A stretch of 64,000 nt of DNA from Microcystis aeruginosa LEGE 91341 (GTDB lineage: Bacteria; Cyanobacteriota; Cyanobacteriia; Cyanobacteriales; Microcystaceae). The stretch covers positions 1 to 64,000 of the forward strand of contig NZ_JADEXY010000006.1 in NCBI RefSeq assembly GCF_015206885.1. The letters are read 5' to 3'. Shown in pieces: positions 41,693-51,170 of this stretch. A program made the position numbers and the translations under genes. Within the stretch, counting starts at the first letter, position 1, and each line of letters opens with the position of its first letter. The notes beneath the pieces were generated by a model. It saw nothing but the letters and a program-made list of their open reading frames with translations, was not told where the DNA came from and did not search any database.

Positions 41693-42586
41693 CTAAATCC
41701 CCATTTCCGACAGCCAACTCAAAATTAATTGATTAACTTTTTCGGGATGTTCATCGTGGGGACAGTGACCGGCTTTGGCAATCGGATAAAATTGGGTATT
41801 ATTTCCCATTTTAGCTCTTTCTTGGTAAATTACCGAACCGGCGATCGGTGTCCAAGGGTCATCCTCTCCCCAGAGTACCAATAAAGGGCGATCGATTGGC
41901 GGTAATAATTCCTGGGGAGAAGGTCCGGGGGGTGCTGTCAACACCGATGCAAACACTCCCCACGCACCCTCATCACAGGAGGGTTGATAGAGAATTTCGA
42001 CTAATTCCTCGGTAATCGCAGTATGGTCGCGATAAACCTGTTTTAAGGTGTTCCGGATGCGATTTTTCTGCCTTACCTGTTCAAAAATAAACTTTCCTGT
42101 CACCGGAGAACTAACTAAACCGGTAAAGGCAGCCATGATTAAACGCAAAGGGAAATTTAATTCTTCGGGACGATGGTTTAATCCTCCCGCACAGTTGATA
42201 ATTACTCCTGCGGCAGTGATTTCGGGAGATTCTGCCATCAGCATTAAGGTAATCAGTCCCCCGATGGAATTACCGACAAATACGGTCGGTTTTGCGATTT
42301 TTTCCCGCCAAAAGTCTTGTATTTGCTGCTGCCAAAGGTTGAGACTATAATCTAAAGCGGGCTTATCCGCACCCCCAAATCCCAAAAGATCTAGGGCATA
42401 GACTTGATAGCCATTTTCCGCTAAAACGGGGATATTTTTGCGCCAATGACCGATAGATGCCCCAAAACCGTGAATTAATACTAGGGGTTGTCCTTCTCCC
42501 CGCACAGTGTAGGGGATGGTGTGACCTTGCCATGTCCAAGACAATTGCTCTAAGCTAGTGGCAGTGAGCGGCGATTGTAGTGCCAT
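41693..42586 (-). CDS. Alpha/beta hydrolase
   Basis: 297 residues. Oxyanion HGFGASIGHW, nucleophile elbow VGNSIGGL, acid in LWGEDDPWTP and catalytic His in AGHCPHDEHP are all present. The sequence is typical of a cyanobacterial and plastid hydrolase group. Substrate unknown. It is divergent from a second, different alpha/beta hydrolase across about 58 bp. Confidence 0.87.
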   Translation of the reverse strand: MALQSPLTATSLEQLSWTWQGHTIPYTVRGEGQPLVLIHGFGASIGHWRKNIPVLAENGYQVYALDLLGFGGADKPALDYSLNLWQQQIQDFWREKIAKPTVFVGNSIGGLITLMLMAESPEITAAGVIINCAGGLNHRPEELNFPLRLIMAAFTGLVSSPVTGKFIFEQVRQKNRIRNTLKQVYRDHTAITEELVEILYQPSCDEGAWGVFASVLTAPPGPSPQELLPPIDRPLLVLWGEDDPWTPIAGSVIYQERAKMGNNTQFYPIAKAGHCPHDEHPEKVNQLILSWLSEMGI

Positions 42587-42644
42587 TGTATGAAGTTTTA
42601 TTAAGTGATATTTAAATTATAGAGTAAAAATCAGCCGAGAATTT

Positions 42645-43493
42645 ATGCCACAACGCCAGACTTTTACCAATAACTCGATGGCAATTTCCTATTTACAATG
42701 GAGCGATCGAGGTATGCCTCTATTATTATTGCACGGCATGGCGGATCATGCTTTGGTTTGGTCAAGTTTGGGCGATTATTTAAGCTCAAATTATCAAGTT
42801 ATTGCCCCAGATTTGCGGGGACATGGGGAAAGCAGTAAACCAGCAACGGGTTATCACTTTCAGGATTATATCGGCGATTTAAGGGCTTTAATTAATCATT
42901 TAGGTTGGACGCAAGCACATATTTTAGGTCATTCTTGGAGTGCTAAAATAGCGGCAATTTGGGCAACTCAACAGCCAGAAGTATTTAAGAGTTTAATTTT
43001 AGTCGATCCCTTTTTTATCGATAAAATGCCTAGTTGGATTAGGATAACTTTTCCAATTCTCTATCAAGTTTTGCCCTTTTTAAAGATTACTCGTTCCTTT
43101 GATAGTTATCAGAGCATAGAAGCGATCGCTTATCAATTAAAACAATATAAAGGTTGGTCAAATCTACAGCAAGAGGTGTTTAAAAATGCCATTGAACAAA
43201 AAGCGGATGGCAGTTGGAGCAGTAAATTTACTTTATCGGCACGGGGAGAAATTTTTGAGGATGTCATGGGGTTTGCTGGATTAACTAAAGCTTTAGATAT
43301 TCCCAGTTTATTAATCCTTCCCCAACAGGGATTAAATCGCACTGCTTGGCAAATTCAATCCTATAAAAAGTATTTAACTTCTCTAGAGATTAAAAAGATA
43401 CCGGGTAATCATTGGGCATTTTTAGGGGAACCGGAAAGGTTTAATCAAGCGGTGGCCGAGTTTTTATCTGTTCAGAAAAATGACGATGGTTAA
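42645..43493 (+). CDS. Alpha/beta hydrolase
   Basis: 282 residues. HGMADHALVWSSLGDYL, DLRGHGESSKPATGYH, nucleophile elbow LGHSWSAKIA, and His in PGNHWAFLGEPE mark the fold. It resembles epoxide-hydrolase/haloperoxidase-like enzymes but with Ser as nucleophile. It is only distantly related to the divergent neighbour. A MITE copy follows 45 bp after the stop. Confidence 0.85.
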   Translation: MPQRQTFTNNSMAISYLQWSDRGMPLLLLHGMADHALVWSSLGDYLSSNYQVIAPDLRGHGESSKPATGYHFQDYIGDLRALINHLGWTQAHILGHSWSAKIAAIWATQQPEVFKSLILVDPFFIDKMPSWIRITFPILYQVLPFLKITRSFDSYQSIEAIAYQLKQYKGWSNLQQEVFKNAIEQKADGSWSSKFTLSARGEIFEDVMGFAGLTKALDIPSLLILPQQGLNRTAWQIQSYKKYLTSLEIKKIPGNHWAFLGEPERFNQAVAEFLSVQKNDDG

Positions 43494-43536
43494 TTAAAAG
43501 GTAATTGAGCTAATTTTAAGCCGGATTGCGCTGCTC

Positions 43537-43677
43537 TAAGTAGGTAGGTATTAAAAACTTTCAGATGCCCCCCTTATTAAGGGGGGATTAAGGAGTAATC
43601 TGCACCCCCCTTATCAAGGGGGGTAGGGGGGATCAAACCTAAAATCCATTTTTAATTTAATTATAACCAGCTACTTA
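43537..43677. mobile_element. AGTAGG-family MITE, complete copy
   Basis: Left end TAAGTAGGTAGGTATTAAAA; right end AATTATAACCAGCTACTTA. The centre holds CCCCCCTTATTAAGGGGGG and CCCCCCTTATCAAGGGGGG hairpins. TA flanks each end (43537-43538 and 43675-43676). The last three bases supply the TAA stop of the lpxB-like gene read on the minus strand. Confidence 0.85.
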
Positions 43678-44850
43678 ACACCCTAATTTCATATAAATTT
43701 CTTCGGCAATCTTCCTGCTACCTCCAGACTCTCCCACTCTAATTTTACCATTCTCTAAACATCTGTATAAATAACGAGAATCTGCCAAAATATCGATAAT
43801 TTTAACTGCAGCATTTTTAAATAAATTTACCTCCGTGGGTTTCTTTCCAATAGTTATCACCGATTCCCCTAATAAGCGCATTTGTGCCTCAGCAAAAGGG
43901 TAGGTAAATTGGGGACCAAATCCGGGTATTTGTAGGACGGGTTTTCCTAATCCTACCGCTTGTTCTACTGCTGTTCCCGCCATGGCTAAACAAGCGTCAC
44001 AATGGTGTAGAATATCGGCAAAAGCATCACGATAACAGTACAATAAAGCCCCATTTTTCTCTAATTTTCCCGCTCCTAAATAATGCCATCCCTCTTGTTT
44101 AGCTAAATTTTCTAAGTCGGTTTCTCTGATGCTAGGAATGATAGCAGCCCGAAACTGCATTGGTTTAATTTTAACTATTTCCTCACAGACTTGTAACTGT
44201 AAAGCCAAATTACTCAAAGCTTCGGGTAAACGACTCCCCGCTAATAAAGCAATCATAGGAATTTGACTATCTAATTCTAAATCTTTACCCGTTGGTGTTA
44301 GGACATCCATAATCGGATAACCAGCAAAAATCGCTTTTTTAATACCCCGATTTTGTAGATCTGTTGCTGTATATTTATCTCTGGTGAAAACCCTTAAACA
44401 CTTGTCTGATCTTAAACATAATTTTGTCAGTAAAGGTAATTTAATTGTACCTTCGTAATAACTGGAAGTAGAAACAATAAAAGCCACAAAGGGACGACCA
44501 GTTAAACGAGCGATCGCAATTGGCACTATATCCCCCACTGCTATCAATAAATCACAATTCTTGCTAACTTTAAAAGCTGCCCGAATTTGCTGAATAGTTA
44601 GACCAATTAATCCCGCACCAATATCTTTAATCCAATTAAAAGGATTGGTATAAATAATTCCCCCCGATGGCATAGTGGCAGTGGGGGCAATAATTGGTAC
44701 TGGCAATTTTTGATAAGCTTTTCCCTCTCCCACTAAAGGCAAAGCAGCTATAGATAATTGGGGCTGAATTTTTTGTAATTCCCCCACAATTAAACTAGCA
44801 TTTAAATCCTCGCCATGACCATTACTAAGAAATAAAACCTGTTTAAGCAT
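43675..44850 (-). CDS. Lipid-A-disaccharide synthase-related glycosyltransferase
   Basis: 391 residues. The GT-B fold of LpxB/MurG-like enzymes is suggested by LFLSNGHGEDLNASLIVGEL, LLIAVGDIVPIAIARL, IALLAGSRLPEALSNLAL, and CLAMAGTAVEQAVGLGKPVL. Cyanobacteria carry this LpxB-like protein in addition to canonical LpxB; acceptor unknown. The stop TAA is made by a MITE end. It overlaps the upstream cbiG-like gene by 8 bases. Confidence 0.8.
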   Translation of the reverse strand: MLKQVLFLSNGHGEDLNASLIVGELQKIQPQLSIAALPLVGEGKAYQKLPVPIIAPTATMPSGGIIYTNPFNWIKDIGAGLIGLTIQQIRAAFKVSKNCDLLIAVGDIVPIAIARLTGRPFVAFIVSTSSYYEGTIKLPLLTKLCLRSDKCLRVFTRDKYTATDLQNRGIKKAIFAGYPIMDVLTPTGKDLELDSQIPMIALLAGSRLPEALSNLALQLQVCEEIVKIKPMQFRAAIIPSIRETDLENLAKQEGWHYLGAGKLEKNGALLYCYRDAFADILHHCDACLAMAGTAVEQAVGLGKPVLQIPGFGPQFTYPFAEAQMRLLGESVITIGKKPTEVNLFKNAAVKIIDILADSRYLYRCLENGKIRVGESGGSRKIAEEIYMKLGC

Positions 44851-45412
44851 CGATTTCGTATCCTCTATATTCCCTTGCTGCCAAAGAAACCGCCACTGTC
44901 ACCGATTTGGCTTCTATTTGCTTGCTGACTAGCAAAATCTCGCCCATTTTTAAAGCGGCAGCCTCAGCGACGCTAGGGGTTCCCCCTTGCTTGTTGACAA
45001 TGGCTGAGGGATTGGGGACATTAATATCTCTCAACTCCTGGGCAGTAAAGGTTTTTAGTGGCAATCCTTTCTCCTGACAGTAGGCAATTAAACCCCGTTC
45101 ATCAGCTTTGATGTCAAGGGTGGCGATACCGGCAATAGCGGCTAAAGAGAGGTGATAACGCTGAAAAACAGCCCTAATTGCCCTATCTATGACCGTTTTC
45201 TCCGTCCCACGGATGCAACCTATGCCTAGCCATAATACTCGTCCATGACACTGCACTTTTACCCCAGAAGAATCGGGGGAAAAACGACCTTGACTAAAAC
45301 CTGTCCACAGGGGACCGAACCCAATTAAATCAATTGCGGGTGGGTGGAAAGCAGGGGAAGCGCCAGTCATCATCGGTGTTGCCTCTAATTGTTGCGGGAT
45401 TAGGTTTGCCAA
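44843..45412 (-). CDS. CbiG C-terminal-domain cobalamin biosynthesis protein
   Basis: 189 residues. Contains the CbiG C-terminal domain (cobalt-precorrin-5A hydrolase region): LWLGIGCIRGTEKTVIDRAI, IATLDIKADERGL, and GGTPSVAEAAAL. The N-terminal CbiG part is missing, and about 60 unrelated residues precede the domain. It probably acts in corrin ring contraction or as a stand-alone helper. No other cobalamin gene lies in the window. Confidence 0.77.
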   Translation of the reverse strand: MANLIPQQLEATPMMTGASPAFHPPAIDLIGFGPLWTGFSQGRFSPDSSGVKVQCHGRVLWLGIGCIRGTEKTVIDRAIRAVFQRYHLSLAAIAGIATLDIKADERGLIAYCQEKGLPLKTFTAQELRDINVPNPSAIVNKQGGTPSVAEAAALKMGEILLVSKQIEAKSVTVAVSLAAREYRGYEIDA

Positions 45413-45458
45413 CGGGGAGAATCACCTTGGTGCTGTTTAGTCAGCTAAAAAACATTTA

Positions 45459-45578
45459 ATACTAAATCCAGTTATTAAAAACTGATTATTTATTCTCCGT
45501 TTTGCATGAGTGCATGAGTAGAAAACGGGTTTCTCCGAGAAACCCGTTTTCTGTGCGTTACTCAACGGATTTAGTATA
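45459..45578. mobile_element. ATACTAAATCC-type MITE with internal palindrome
   Basis: Terminal inverted repeats ATACTAAATCC (45459-45469) and GGATTTAGTAT (45568-45578). A perfect 15-bp stem AGAAAACGGGTTTCT with a CCG loop lies at 45520-45552. Left-half copies occur at 22583 and 30265. No gene. Confidence 0.75.
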
Positions 45579-45669
45579 AGAGAGGGTTCGTAAATTAATG
45601 TAAAGAAGATGGATTGTTTCTCGCCGTTCCCCGATACCTTTTAAACAGGATTTTATAATATATATGTAC

Positions 45670-45700
45670 TATCTAGGGCGCAGATCCTGCGCCCTAGATA
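45670..45700 (-). terminator. 14-bp perfect hairpin after the GH57 gene
   Basis: TATCTAGGGCGCAG and its complement flank an ATC loop, 10 bp after the GH57 stop on the minus strand. There is no strong T-run. It may act as a terminator or be a dispersed palindrome. Confidence 0.55.
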
Positions 45701-45710
45701 CCTTACTATC

Positions 45711-47195
45711 TTAGCGGGTTAAGGCCGCGCCTCTTTCGTACAAAGTGCGAGCGTAATCGGTCCAAGTACCCTGGCCCCAATAACGGAAACAACTGGTTTG
45801 CACAAGCAAATTATAAAGCAGTGCCTCCAGATAATCCGGCCGTCGGGTGAAGCTAGGATCCGCCTGTACTAAAGGATCATATTTTTCGTGGAATTGAGCG
45901 CTTAATTGGTTCATCGGTTCGAGGACATTTTCGTAACCGCGCACCCAACTGAGATCATTTGTCCAAGATGCCCCATCCATGCTAAAACGGTGGTCGGTCT
46001 GTTTTAACTCAGCGATCGCTTGTTCCACTGCTTCCGGGGTAGCGGCATCGGGATTAACTCGCTGCCAGATTTTATGCTGATGTACGGCTTGAATTGCCGG
46101 ATAATCTTGGGGATTAACGCCAGCAGCCTCGATTAACTCCAGATATTCCGTACCGTTAAATCCTGCCACACTGGAACCCCCCTGCATTTCCCGCCAAGGA
46201 TTGGGAAAATCGCGAGGAAATTCATTCATCATCACGCCACCATTTTCACCGTCGGCAATCTGGGAACCTAGGGAAGGAACCCAAACGCCGCCGATTTGCT
46301 GTTTACCGCGGCATTTAGCCTCGTGGTAGGGTTGCATTTGGGCGACTAATTTGGTGTCGGAACCCTGGGTTTTAATCAAAGCAGTAATCGCAATCACTTC
46401 ACCGCGAGAATTGCGGGCCACCAGGCGATTAGGAATATATTTTTGTTCCTGACTCAATCCCGAACCGTCGAGATTTTCCACCGAGTGTTCCTGTACCAAT
46501 AACCAACGATAGCCGCATTCTTTCAGAGCTTTAATATACTCGTAGAGGGTATCGGGATGGTTAGGAAGGTGCATTTCTGGGGGAGAGAACCCTTTGACTC
46601 GTTTCAGAGCATCTAGGCCAAAAATCGAGGCAAAATAGGTTTGCCATGCTTGCATCTGTAATTTTAGATCGGGAATCGGTGTGGAAGGAGCCACCGCATG
46701 ACTCCACATTGTCCCCAACCATTCCACATAGGGTTGATATTGACTGTTACAGGTGATTAATTTGAGTTTATCGAGGATATCCTGCCGTCCCATCTGTACC
46801 AAACCCCAGAGGAGATTGCCGGAATAATCGAGCATAATCCGGGGATTACAGCCTTCCGCCACCAATTCCGGGATAAAATCGCCCATGCGACTGTAACACC
46901 AGGCAAAAACGCTGGCATTATGGTTATCGCCATCCCCTTGATTCTCGAACATATGCTGGAGATTGCAGATTAATTCCCCGTTAACACCCGCCGGGATAGT
47001 GGGTTGGTGCATATGCAAGGCACAGGCAAAACCAGCGTTGATATGGTCTAATTTGAGATTTGTTGTCGGTAAAAAGATCGGATCATCGTGATTAACAATC
47101 GCTGCAATTTCCTGTTCCCAACCGCAAATAGTCGGTAGTCCGGGGCGGATTTCCGTGATAGGGTTCGATTTCGATGATACGGGTGTAGCGATCAT
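45711..47195 (-). CDS. Glycoside hydrolase family 57 protein
   Basis: 494 residues. GH57 enzymes act on alpha-glucans (amylase, branching or transferase roles). HINAGFACALHMHQPTIP near the N-terminus matches the conserved HQP motif, and GFSPPEMHLP resembles the nucleophile-containing region. RWLLVQEHSV and MNEFPRDFPNPW are further family-like segments. The specific activity cannot be assigned. It is divergent from the CorC/HlyC-like gene across about 270 bp. Confidence 0.82.
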   Translation of the reverse strand: MIATPVSSKSNPITEIRPGLPTICGWEQEIAAIVNHDDPIFLPTTNLKLDHINAGFACALHMHQPTIPAGVNGELICNLQHMFENQGDGDNHNASVFAWCYSRMGDFIPELVAEGCNPRIMLDYSGNLLWGLVQMGRQDILDKLKLITCNSQYQPYVEWLGTMWSHAVAPSTPIPDLKLQMQAWQTYFASIFGLDALKRVKGFSPPEMHLPNHPDTLYEYIKALKECGYRWLLVQEHSVENLDGSGLSQEQKYIPNRLVARNSRGEVIAITALIKTQGSDTKLVAQMQPYHEAKCRGKQQIGGVWVPSLGSQIADGENGGVMMNEFPRDFPNPWREMQGGSSVAGFNGTEYLELIEAAGVNPQDYPAIQAVHQHKIWQRVNPDAATPEAVEQAIAELKQTDHRFSMDGASWTNDLSWVRGYENVLEPMNQLSAQFHEKYDPLVQADPSFTRRPDYLEALLYNLLVQTSCFRYWGQGTWTDYARTLYERGAALTR

Positions 47196-47462
47196 AATTT
47201 TTCAGGCGAATAGATTGAGATAGTTTGTCCCCACTCTCCCAGGGACAACTTTTTTGACTGGCAACAGGTCACTCCTGACTGTTCACTGCTAACTGAGTTA
47301 AGAGTGCGGACTTGATCCTATCCCATTTATACTGGGAGTAACCCCCTCCAGACACAAGCCTTAGTAACTCGTTAAAAATCAAGATGATTCTTTACTGAAC
47401 TTAACCGATCCTCGCACTATGATACAAACAACTATCCGCCCTTTTACCTGTAACTTTTAACC

Positions 47463-48770
47463 ATGTTCTCGGCGACTACCGAAATTCTTGTTATCTTCTT
47501 CCTCATCCTCCTCAATGGAGTCTTTGCTCTCTCGGAAATTGCCATTGTCTCGGCCCGCAAAATCCGTTTGGAACAATTAGCCAGAGATGATCGAAGGGCG
47601 GCGGTGGCCTTAAAATTGGCCAATGATCCCAATCAAATTTTATCGACGGTGCAGATTGGCATTACCCTAGTGGGTATCTTTGCCGGGGCCTACGGAGGAG
47701 CCAATTTATCGGTCAGTGTGGCGCAATTGTTGGCGCAAGTTCCTGTTTTAGCCCCCTATAGTCAAGCTTTGGGATTAGGATTAGTGGTGTTAATTATTAC
47801 CTATCTATCCCTAGTGGTGGGGGAATTAGTGCCGAAACGGTTAGGTTTAAGTAATCCTGAAAAAATCGCTATCCTCGTTGCTGATCCTCTGAATAGGTTA
47901 TCAAAAATTGTTTCGCCTGTTGTCCATCTTTTGAGTCAATCGACTAATCTGATTCTCGGTTTGTTGGGGATTAGCGGCAATAATAATGATTCCCCAATTA
48001 CGGAAGAAGAATTGAAAATTATGCTTAAACAGGGAACCGAAGCGGGAACCTTTGAGGAAGCAGAACAGGATATGGTGGAAAGGGTGTTAGGATTGAGCGA
48101 TCGCCGAGTCAGTCAGATTATGACCACGCGTCCGGATGTTGTTTGGTTAGATTTGGAAGATAGTGCCGAAATTAATCGCCAGAAGCTAATTGAGAGCAAT
48201 CATACCCGTTTTCCTGTGTGTCAGGGCAGTTTAGATGAGGTTTTGGGGGTAATCGAAGTCACAGACTTATTGGCCGATTGTTTAACCGGTGAAAGTTTCG
48301 ACCTAACGAAGGATTTACAGCAGCCGCTTTTTGTGCCAGAAAGCACTAGGGGTTTAAAGGTTTTAGAATTGGTGCAGCAAAGTGGTCATCATATTGCCTT
48401 GGTAGTGGATGAGTACGGGGTGATTCAAGGATTGGTGACGCGTCAGGATATTTTAGAGGCAATTGTCGGCGATTTACCCCAATTAGATAATATTGAAGAT
48501 GCTCAGATCGTGCAGCGGGAAGATGGTTCTTGGTTGATCGATGGCACAGTGGCGATCGAAGATTTTAAAGACTTATTTGAAATTAGTGAATTACCCGGGG
48601 AAAAACAGGGCAATTATCACACTTTAGGGGGTTTTATTATTACCCATCTTGGTAGGATTCCGGGGGCTGCCGATCATTTTGAATGGCAAAGGTTGCGCTT
48701 GGAAGTGGTGGATATGGACGGTAATCGCGTCGATAAGGTGTTAGTCACGCTCTTGTTGGATGATTTGTAA
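47463..48770 (+). CDS. CNNM/CorC-HlyC-type membrane protein with CBS pair
   Basis: 435 residues. The DUF21 (CNNM) transmembrane domain occupies about 1-190 (LIFFLILLNGVFALSEIAIV-like start, LVVGELVPKRLGLSNPE). Two CBS domains (about 215-335: RVSQIMTTRPDVVWLD, HIALVVDEYGVIQGLVT) and a C-terminal CorC/HlyC domain (DGSWLIDGTVAIEDF, GGFIITHLGRIP) follow. Homologues are implicated in magnesium or other divalent-ion efflux; the hemolysin name is historical. Confidence 0.9.
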   Translation: MFSATTEILVIFFLILLNGVFALSEIAIVSARKIRLEQLARDDRRAAVALKLANDPNQILSTVQIGITLVGIFAGAYGGANLSVSVAQLLAQVPVLAPYSQALGLGLVVLIITYLSLVVGELVPKRLGLSNPEKIAILVADPLNRLSKIVSPVVHLLSQSTNLILGLLGISGNNNDSPITEEELKIMLKQGTEAGTFEEAEQDMVERVLGLSDRRVSQIMTTRPDVVWLDLEDSAEINRQKLIESNHTRFPVCQGSLDEVLGVIEVTDLLADCLTGESFDLTKDLQQPLFVPESTRGLKVLELVQQSGHHIALVVDEYGVIQGLVTRQDILEAIVGDLPQLDNIEDAQIVQREDGSWLIDGTVAIEDFKDLFEISELPGEKQGNYHTLGGFIITHLGRIPGAADHFEWQRLRLEVVDMDGNRVDKVLVTLLLDDL

Positions 48771-48806
48771 GTAATTGTTAGTAAATATCTAGATTTTTTT
48801 AAGCTT

Positions 48807-49719
48807 GTGAAGACCGATACAATTTTTTATCAACTCTTGCAAACTTTTCCGTGGTTAATTTTTGAATTACTGGGAGAATCAACCCAGAAAGCTGAAAATT
48901 ATCAATTCTCCTCCCGAGAAATCAAAGAATTAGCGCGTCGTTTTGACGGTATTTTTTTACCGACCACAGCAGCACCAGAACTAATTATTTACTTTGTTGA
49001 AGTGCAATTTCAGGATAAAAGTGATTTTTATTGGCGATTTTTAACAGAAATTGTCATCTAAGTAGGTAGGCGTTAAAAATTATCAGATCCCCCCGCCTAT
49101 CGGCACCCCCCTTATCAAGGGGGGCAGGGGGGATCGAACCTAAAATCCATTTTTAATTTAATTATAACCAGCTACTTATCTCAATCAGTATAAACCCGTT
49201 CAGGATTGGATGGCTGTAGCTTTATTTGCCTCCAGGGATATCGACAATAATTTTCCCTATCAACTACGGGGATTTGAGATAACGGGACAGATCAGACGTA
49301 TTTATTTAGATGAATTAATCGATAGTCCAGATCCGTCTCTGGGTTTAGGAATTATTCAGTTAATTGTCGCTACACCCCAATTAGCACAGCAACGAGGAAA
49401 ACCACTTTTACAAAAAGCGATCGCTGAAATTGATGATCTAGTTTTCCAGCAAAAAGTTATAGAATTAATTGAAAGAACCTTAGCCTATAAATTTACTAAT
49501 CTTAGTCGCACGGAGTTAGAAGCTATGTTCGGATTAGATGATCTCAGACAGACTCGACTTTATCAAGAAGCTAAAGAAGAAGGTCGTGAAGAAGCTAAAA
49601 CTGAAGTGATCGCTGGTTTACTGGCTTTAGGTTTAAGTATAGAACAGATTGCCACTGCTTTGCAGTTAGAACTTACCAAAGTACAAGAGACGGCAGCAAG
49701 ATTATCCCCCCCAAATTAG
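48807..49719 (+). pseudogene. DUF2887 (Rpn-like) nuclease gene interrupted by a MITE
   Basis: The N-terminal part (48807-49061, GTG start, 84 residues) contains FELLGESTQKAENYQFSS and RRFDGIFLPT with YFVEVQFQDKSDFYW, a PD-(D/E)XK-like core. It ends at a TAA created by a MITE. The C-terminal part (from about 49179) continues LNQYKPVQDW, MAVALFASRDIDNNFPYQL and a charged tail. Deleting 49059-49176 rejoins the frame exactly as EIVIYLNQYKP. An internal ATG at 49210 could start a 169-residue fragment. Members of this family are frequent accessory nucleases in cyanobacteria. Confidence 0.85.
49061..49176. mobile_element. AGTAGG-family MITE inserted in the DUF2887 gene
   Basis: 116 bp between duplicated TA (49059-49060 and 49177-49178). 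Left end AGTAGGTAGGCGTTAAAAAT; right end, read inward, AGTAGCTGGTTATAATTAAA. An internal CCCCCCTTATCAAGGGGGG hairpin is present. It is the cleanest copy in the window. Confidence 0.93.
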
Positions 49720-49754
49720 AAGAGTAAATTATCAAGTTTCTCCCAGATTTTACC

Positions 49755-51092
49755 CTATTCATTCATATTACGATAGGTAGCCACTGCCGAGGGAGAAATG
49801 CGATTGAGATAACGGAAAATCCAATATTTTAAGACTGTATCCAAGATAACGGGAAAAGTGGCGATAAAGAGAAAATTAAACTGGCGATTTTCCGGTAAAC
49901 CGAAATGACGACTTAATCCTTCTAGGATCACTTCCCAACCGTGGGGAGAGTGGAAACCGACAAATATATCGGTAAAGAGAATAATTAAAAAAGCTTTAGC
50001 TGAATCACTAAGATTATAGAGAATGCCATCCAGAAAAGACTTGACAATCTCGATTTCTCGGCGACTAAAAGCGACAACAAAACCAAAGGCAATTAGGGAA
50101 CAAATATCGGCGAAAATATTAGCGATCGCATTTAAACCTCGTTGGCGAAATTCTTCACTTAGTACCGCTGCTTTTTTGGTAATTTCTCCCTCGATTTCTT
50201 CGTTAGATAATTTGGGTGCTAAACCAATCATACCTCGAAAATGTAAAGCTTCCTCAAATCTTCTCAATTCCGAAAAAGCTTCTTCTTCTAAATCCTGATT
50301 GATAAAAATAAACTGTTCCTGTTGTTGGAAATATTTATTAACCAAGGGGGTAATCAGGAAAGTTTTGGTTAATTGCTGGGTTAATAAAGGAACAATAATT
50401 AACAGTAAAATAAACTTGAGGGAAATGGCTGTTTTATAACGAGAATTGCGAAATTTCTTTAAAACTGCCTCCTCCGATTCCTCCGCTTGGGGATCAATTT
50501 CCTGCTTAATGCGATTAAAAGTATTGACAAAAGAACGGGGTAAAACCCCCGGTTTTTCCGTAGCTTTTTGGGATTTATTACTTTTGATTATTTCCTCATC
50601 TTCAATACTACCCGCTGCTAAAAAAGAGCGATTTCTGGAAGTCTTGTTTTTGGCTGTTTCCTGGTCAAAATTTCTTTTCTGGAGACTTTTGGGGACATCT
50701 TGCACCTCTTCTTGCCAATAATTATCTTGATATTTCCCGATAATACTATCGATAAACTGAAGTTTTTTCAGACAAACATCTGTGGTGACAGTAATCACCC
50801 CATTATTAATTGTCGGTTGATTTGGTCCGAAGGTATTAACGATCGAGCGACTAGCTTTAAACTCCGTCAGTCTGACTTTAATTTTTTGCAGATAACCTTT
50901 AACTTCTGCGATAAAATAGGAATTAGTGCTGCTGCCATAATTCGAGAACTCATTCGCCACTTTTCGCCCTTGAAAATGCTTGTCTTCTATCTCCTTAATC
51001 TTCAAAGCTGCATGATAGGCTTCATCTAAAGAACGTTCAGGAGTTTGTAATAACCATTGATTAACACCTTGCAAAATCCGATTAAGATTCAT
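49755..51092 (-). CDS. pcxA: Proton extrusion protein PcxA (CemA/CotA family)
   Basis: 445 residues from the ATG at 51092; a TTG three codons earlier is less likely. PcxA mediates light-driven proton extrusion at the cytoplasmic membrane and affects CO2 uptake. The C-terminal third has the CemA hydrophobic segments (LKFILLLIIVPLLTQQLTK, AFLIILFTDIFVGFHSPHGW, FLFIATFPVILDTVLKYWIF) including the conserved HSPHGWE motif. The N-terminal half is a cyanobacteria-specific hydrophilic region. It is divergent from the helicase-like gene with about 80 bp between. Confidence 0.9.
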   Translation of the reverse strand: MNLNRILQGVNQWLLQTPERSLDEAYHAALKIKEIEDKHFQGRKVANEFSNYGSSTNSYFIAEVKGYLQKIKVRLTEFKASRSIVNTFGPNQPTINNGVITVTTDVCLKKLQFIDSIIGKYQDNYWQEEVQDVPKSLQKRNFDQETAKNKTSRNRSFLAAGSIEDEEIIKSNKSQKATEKPGVLPRSFVNTFNRIKQEIDPQAEESEEAVLKKFRNSRYKTAISLKFILLLIIVPLLTQQLTKTFLITPLVNKYFQQQEQFIFINQDLEEEAFSELRRFEEALHFRGMIGLAPKLSNEEIEGEITKKAAVLSEEFRQRGLNAIANIFADICSLIAFGFVVAFSRREIEIVKSFLDGILYNLSDSAKAFLIILFTDIFVGFHSPHGWEVILEGLSRHFGLPENRQFNFLFIATFPVILDTVLKYWIFRYLNRISPSAVATYRNMNE

Positions 51093-51170
51093 AGAAAACA
51101 ATTATTTCCACAAGGGAGAAAAGCTAGAGTACCGATCAGTTATCTTAACAAATACAATCGAGAAAAAACG

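Noticed and set aside
51057-51170. N-terminal extension of the helicase-like protein
   Set aside because: It lies across the pcxA start region; the P-loop protein begins naturally at the ATG at 51171.
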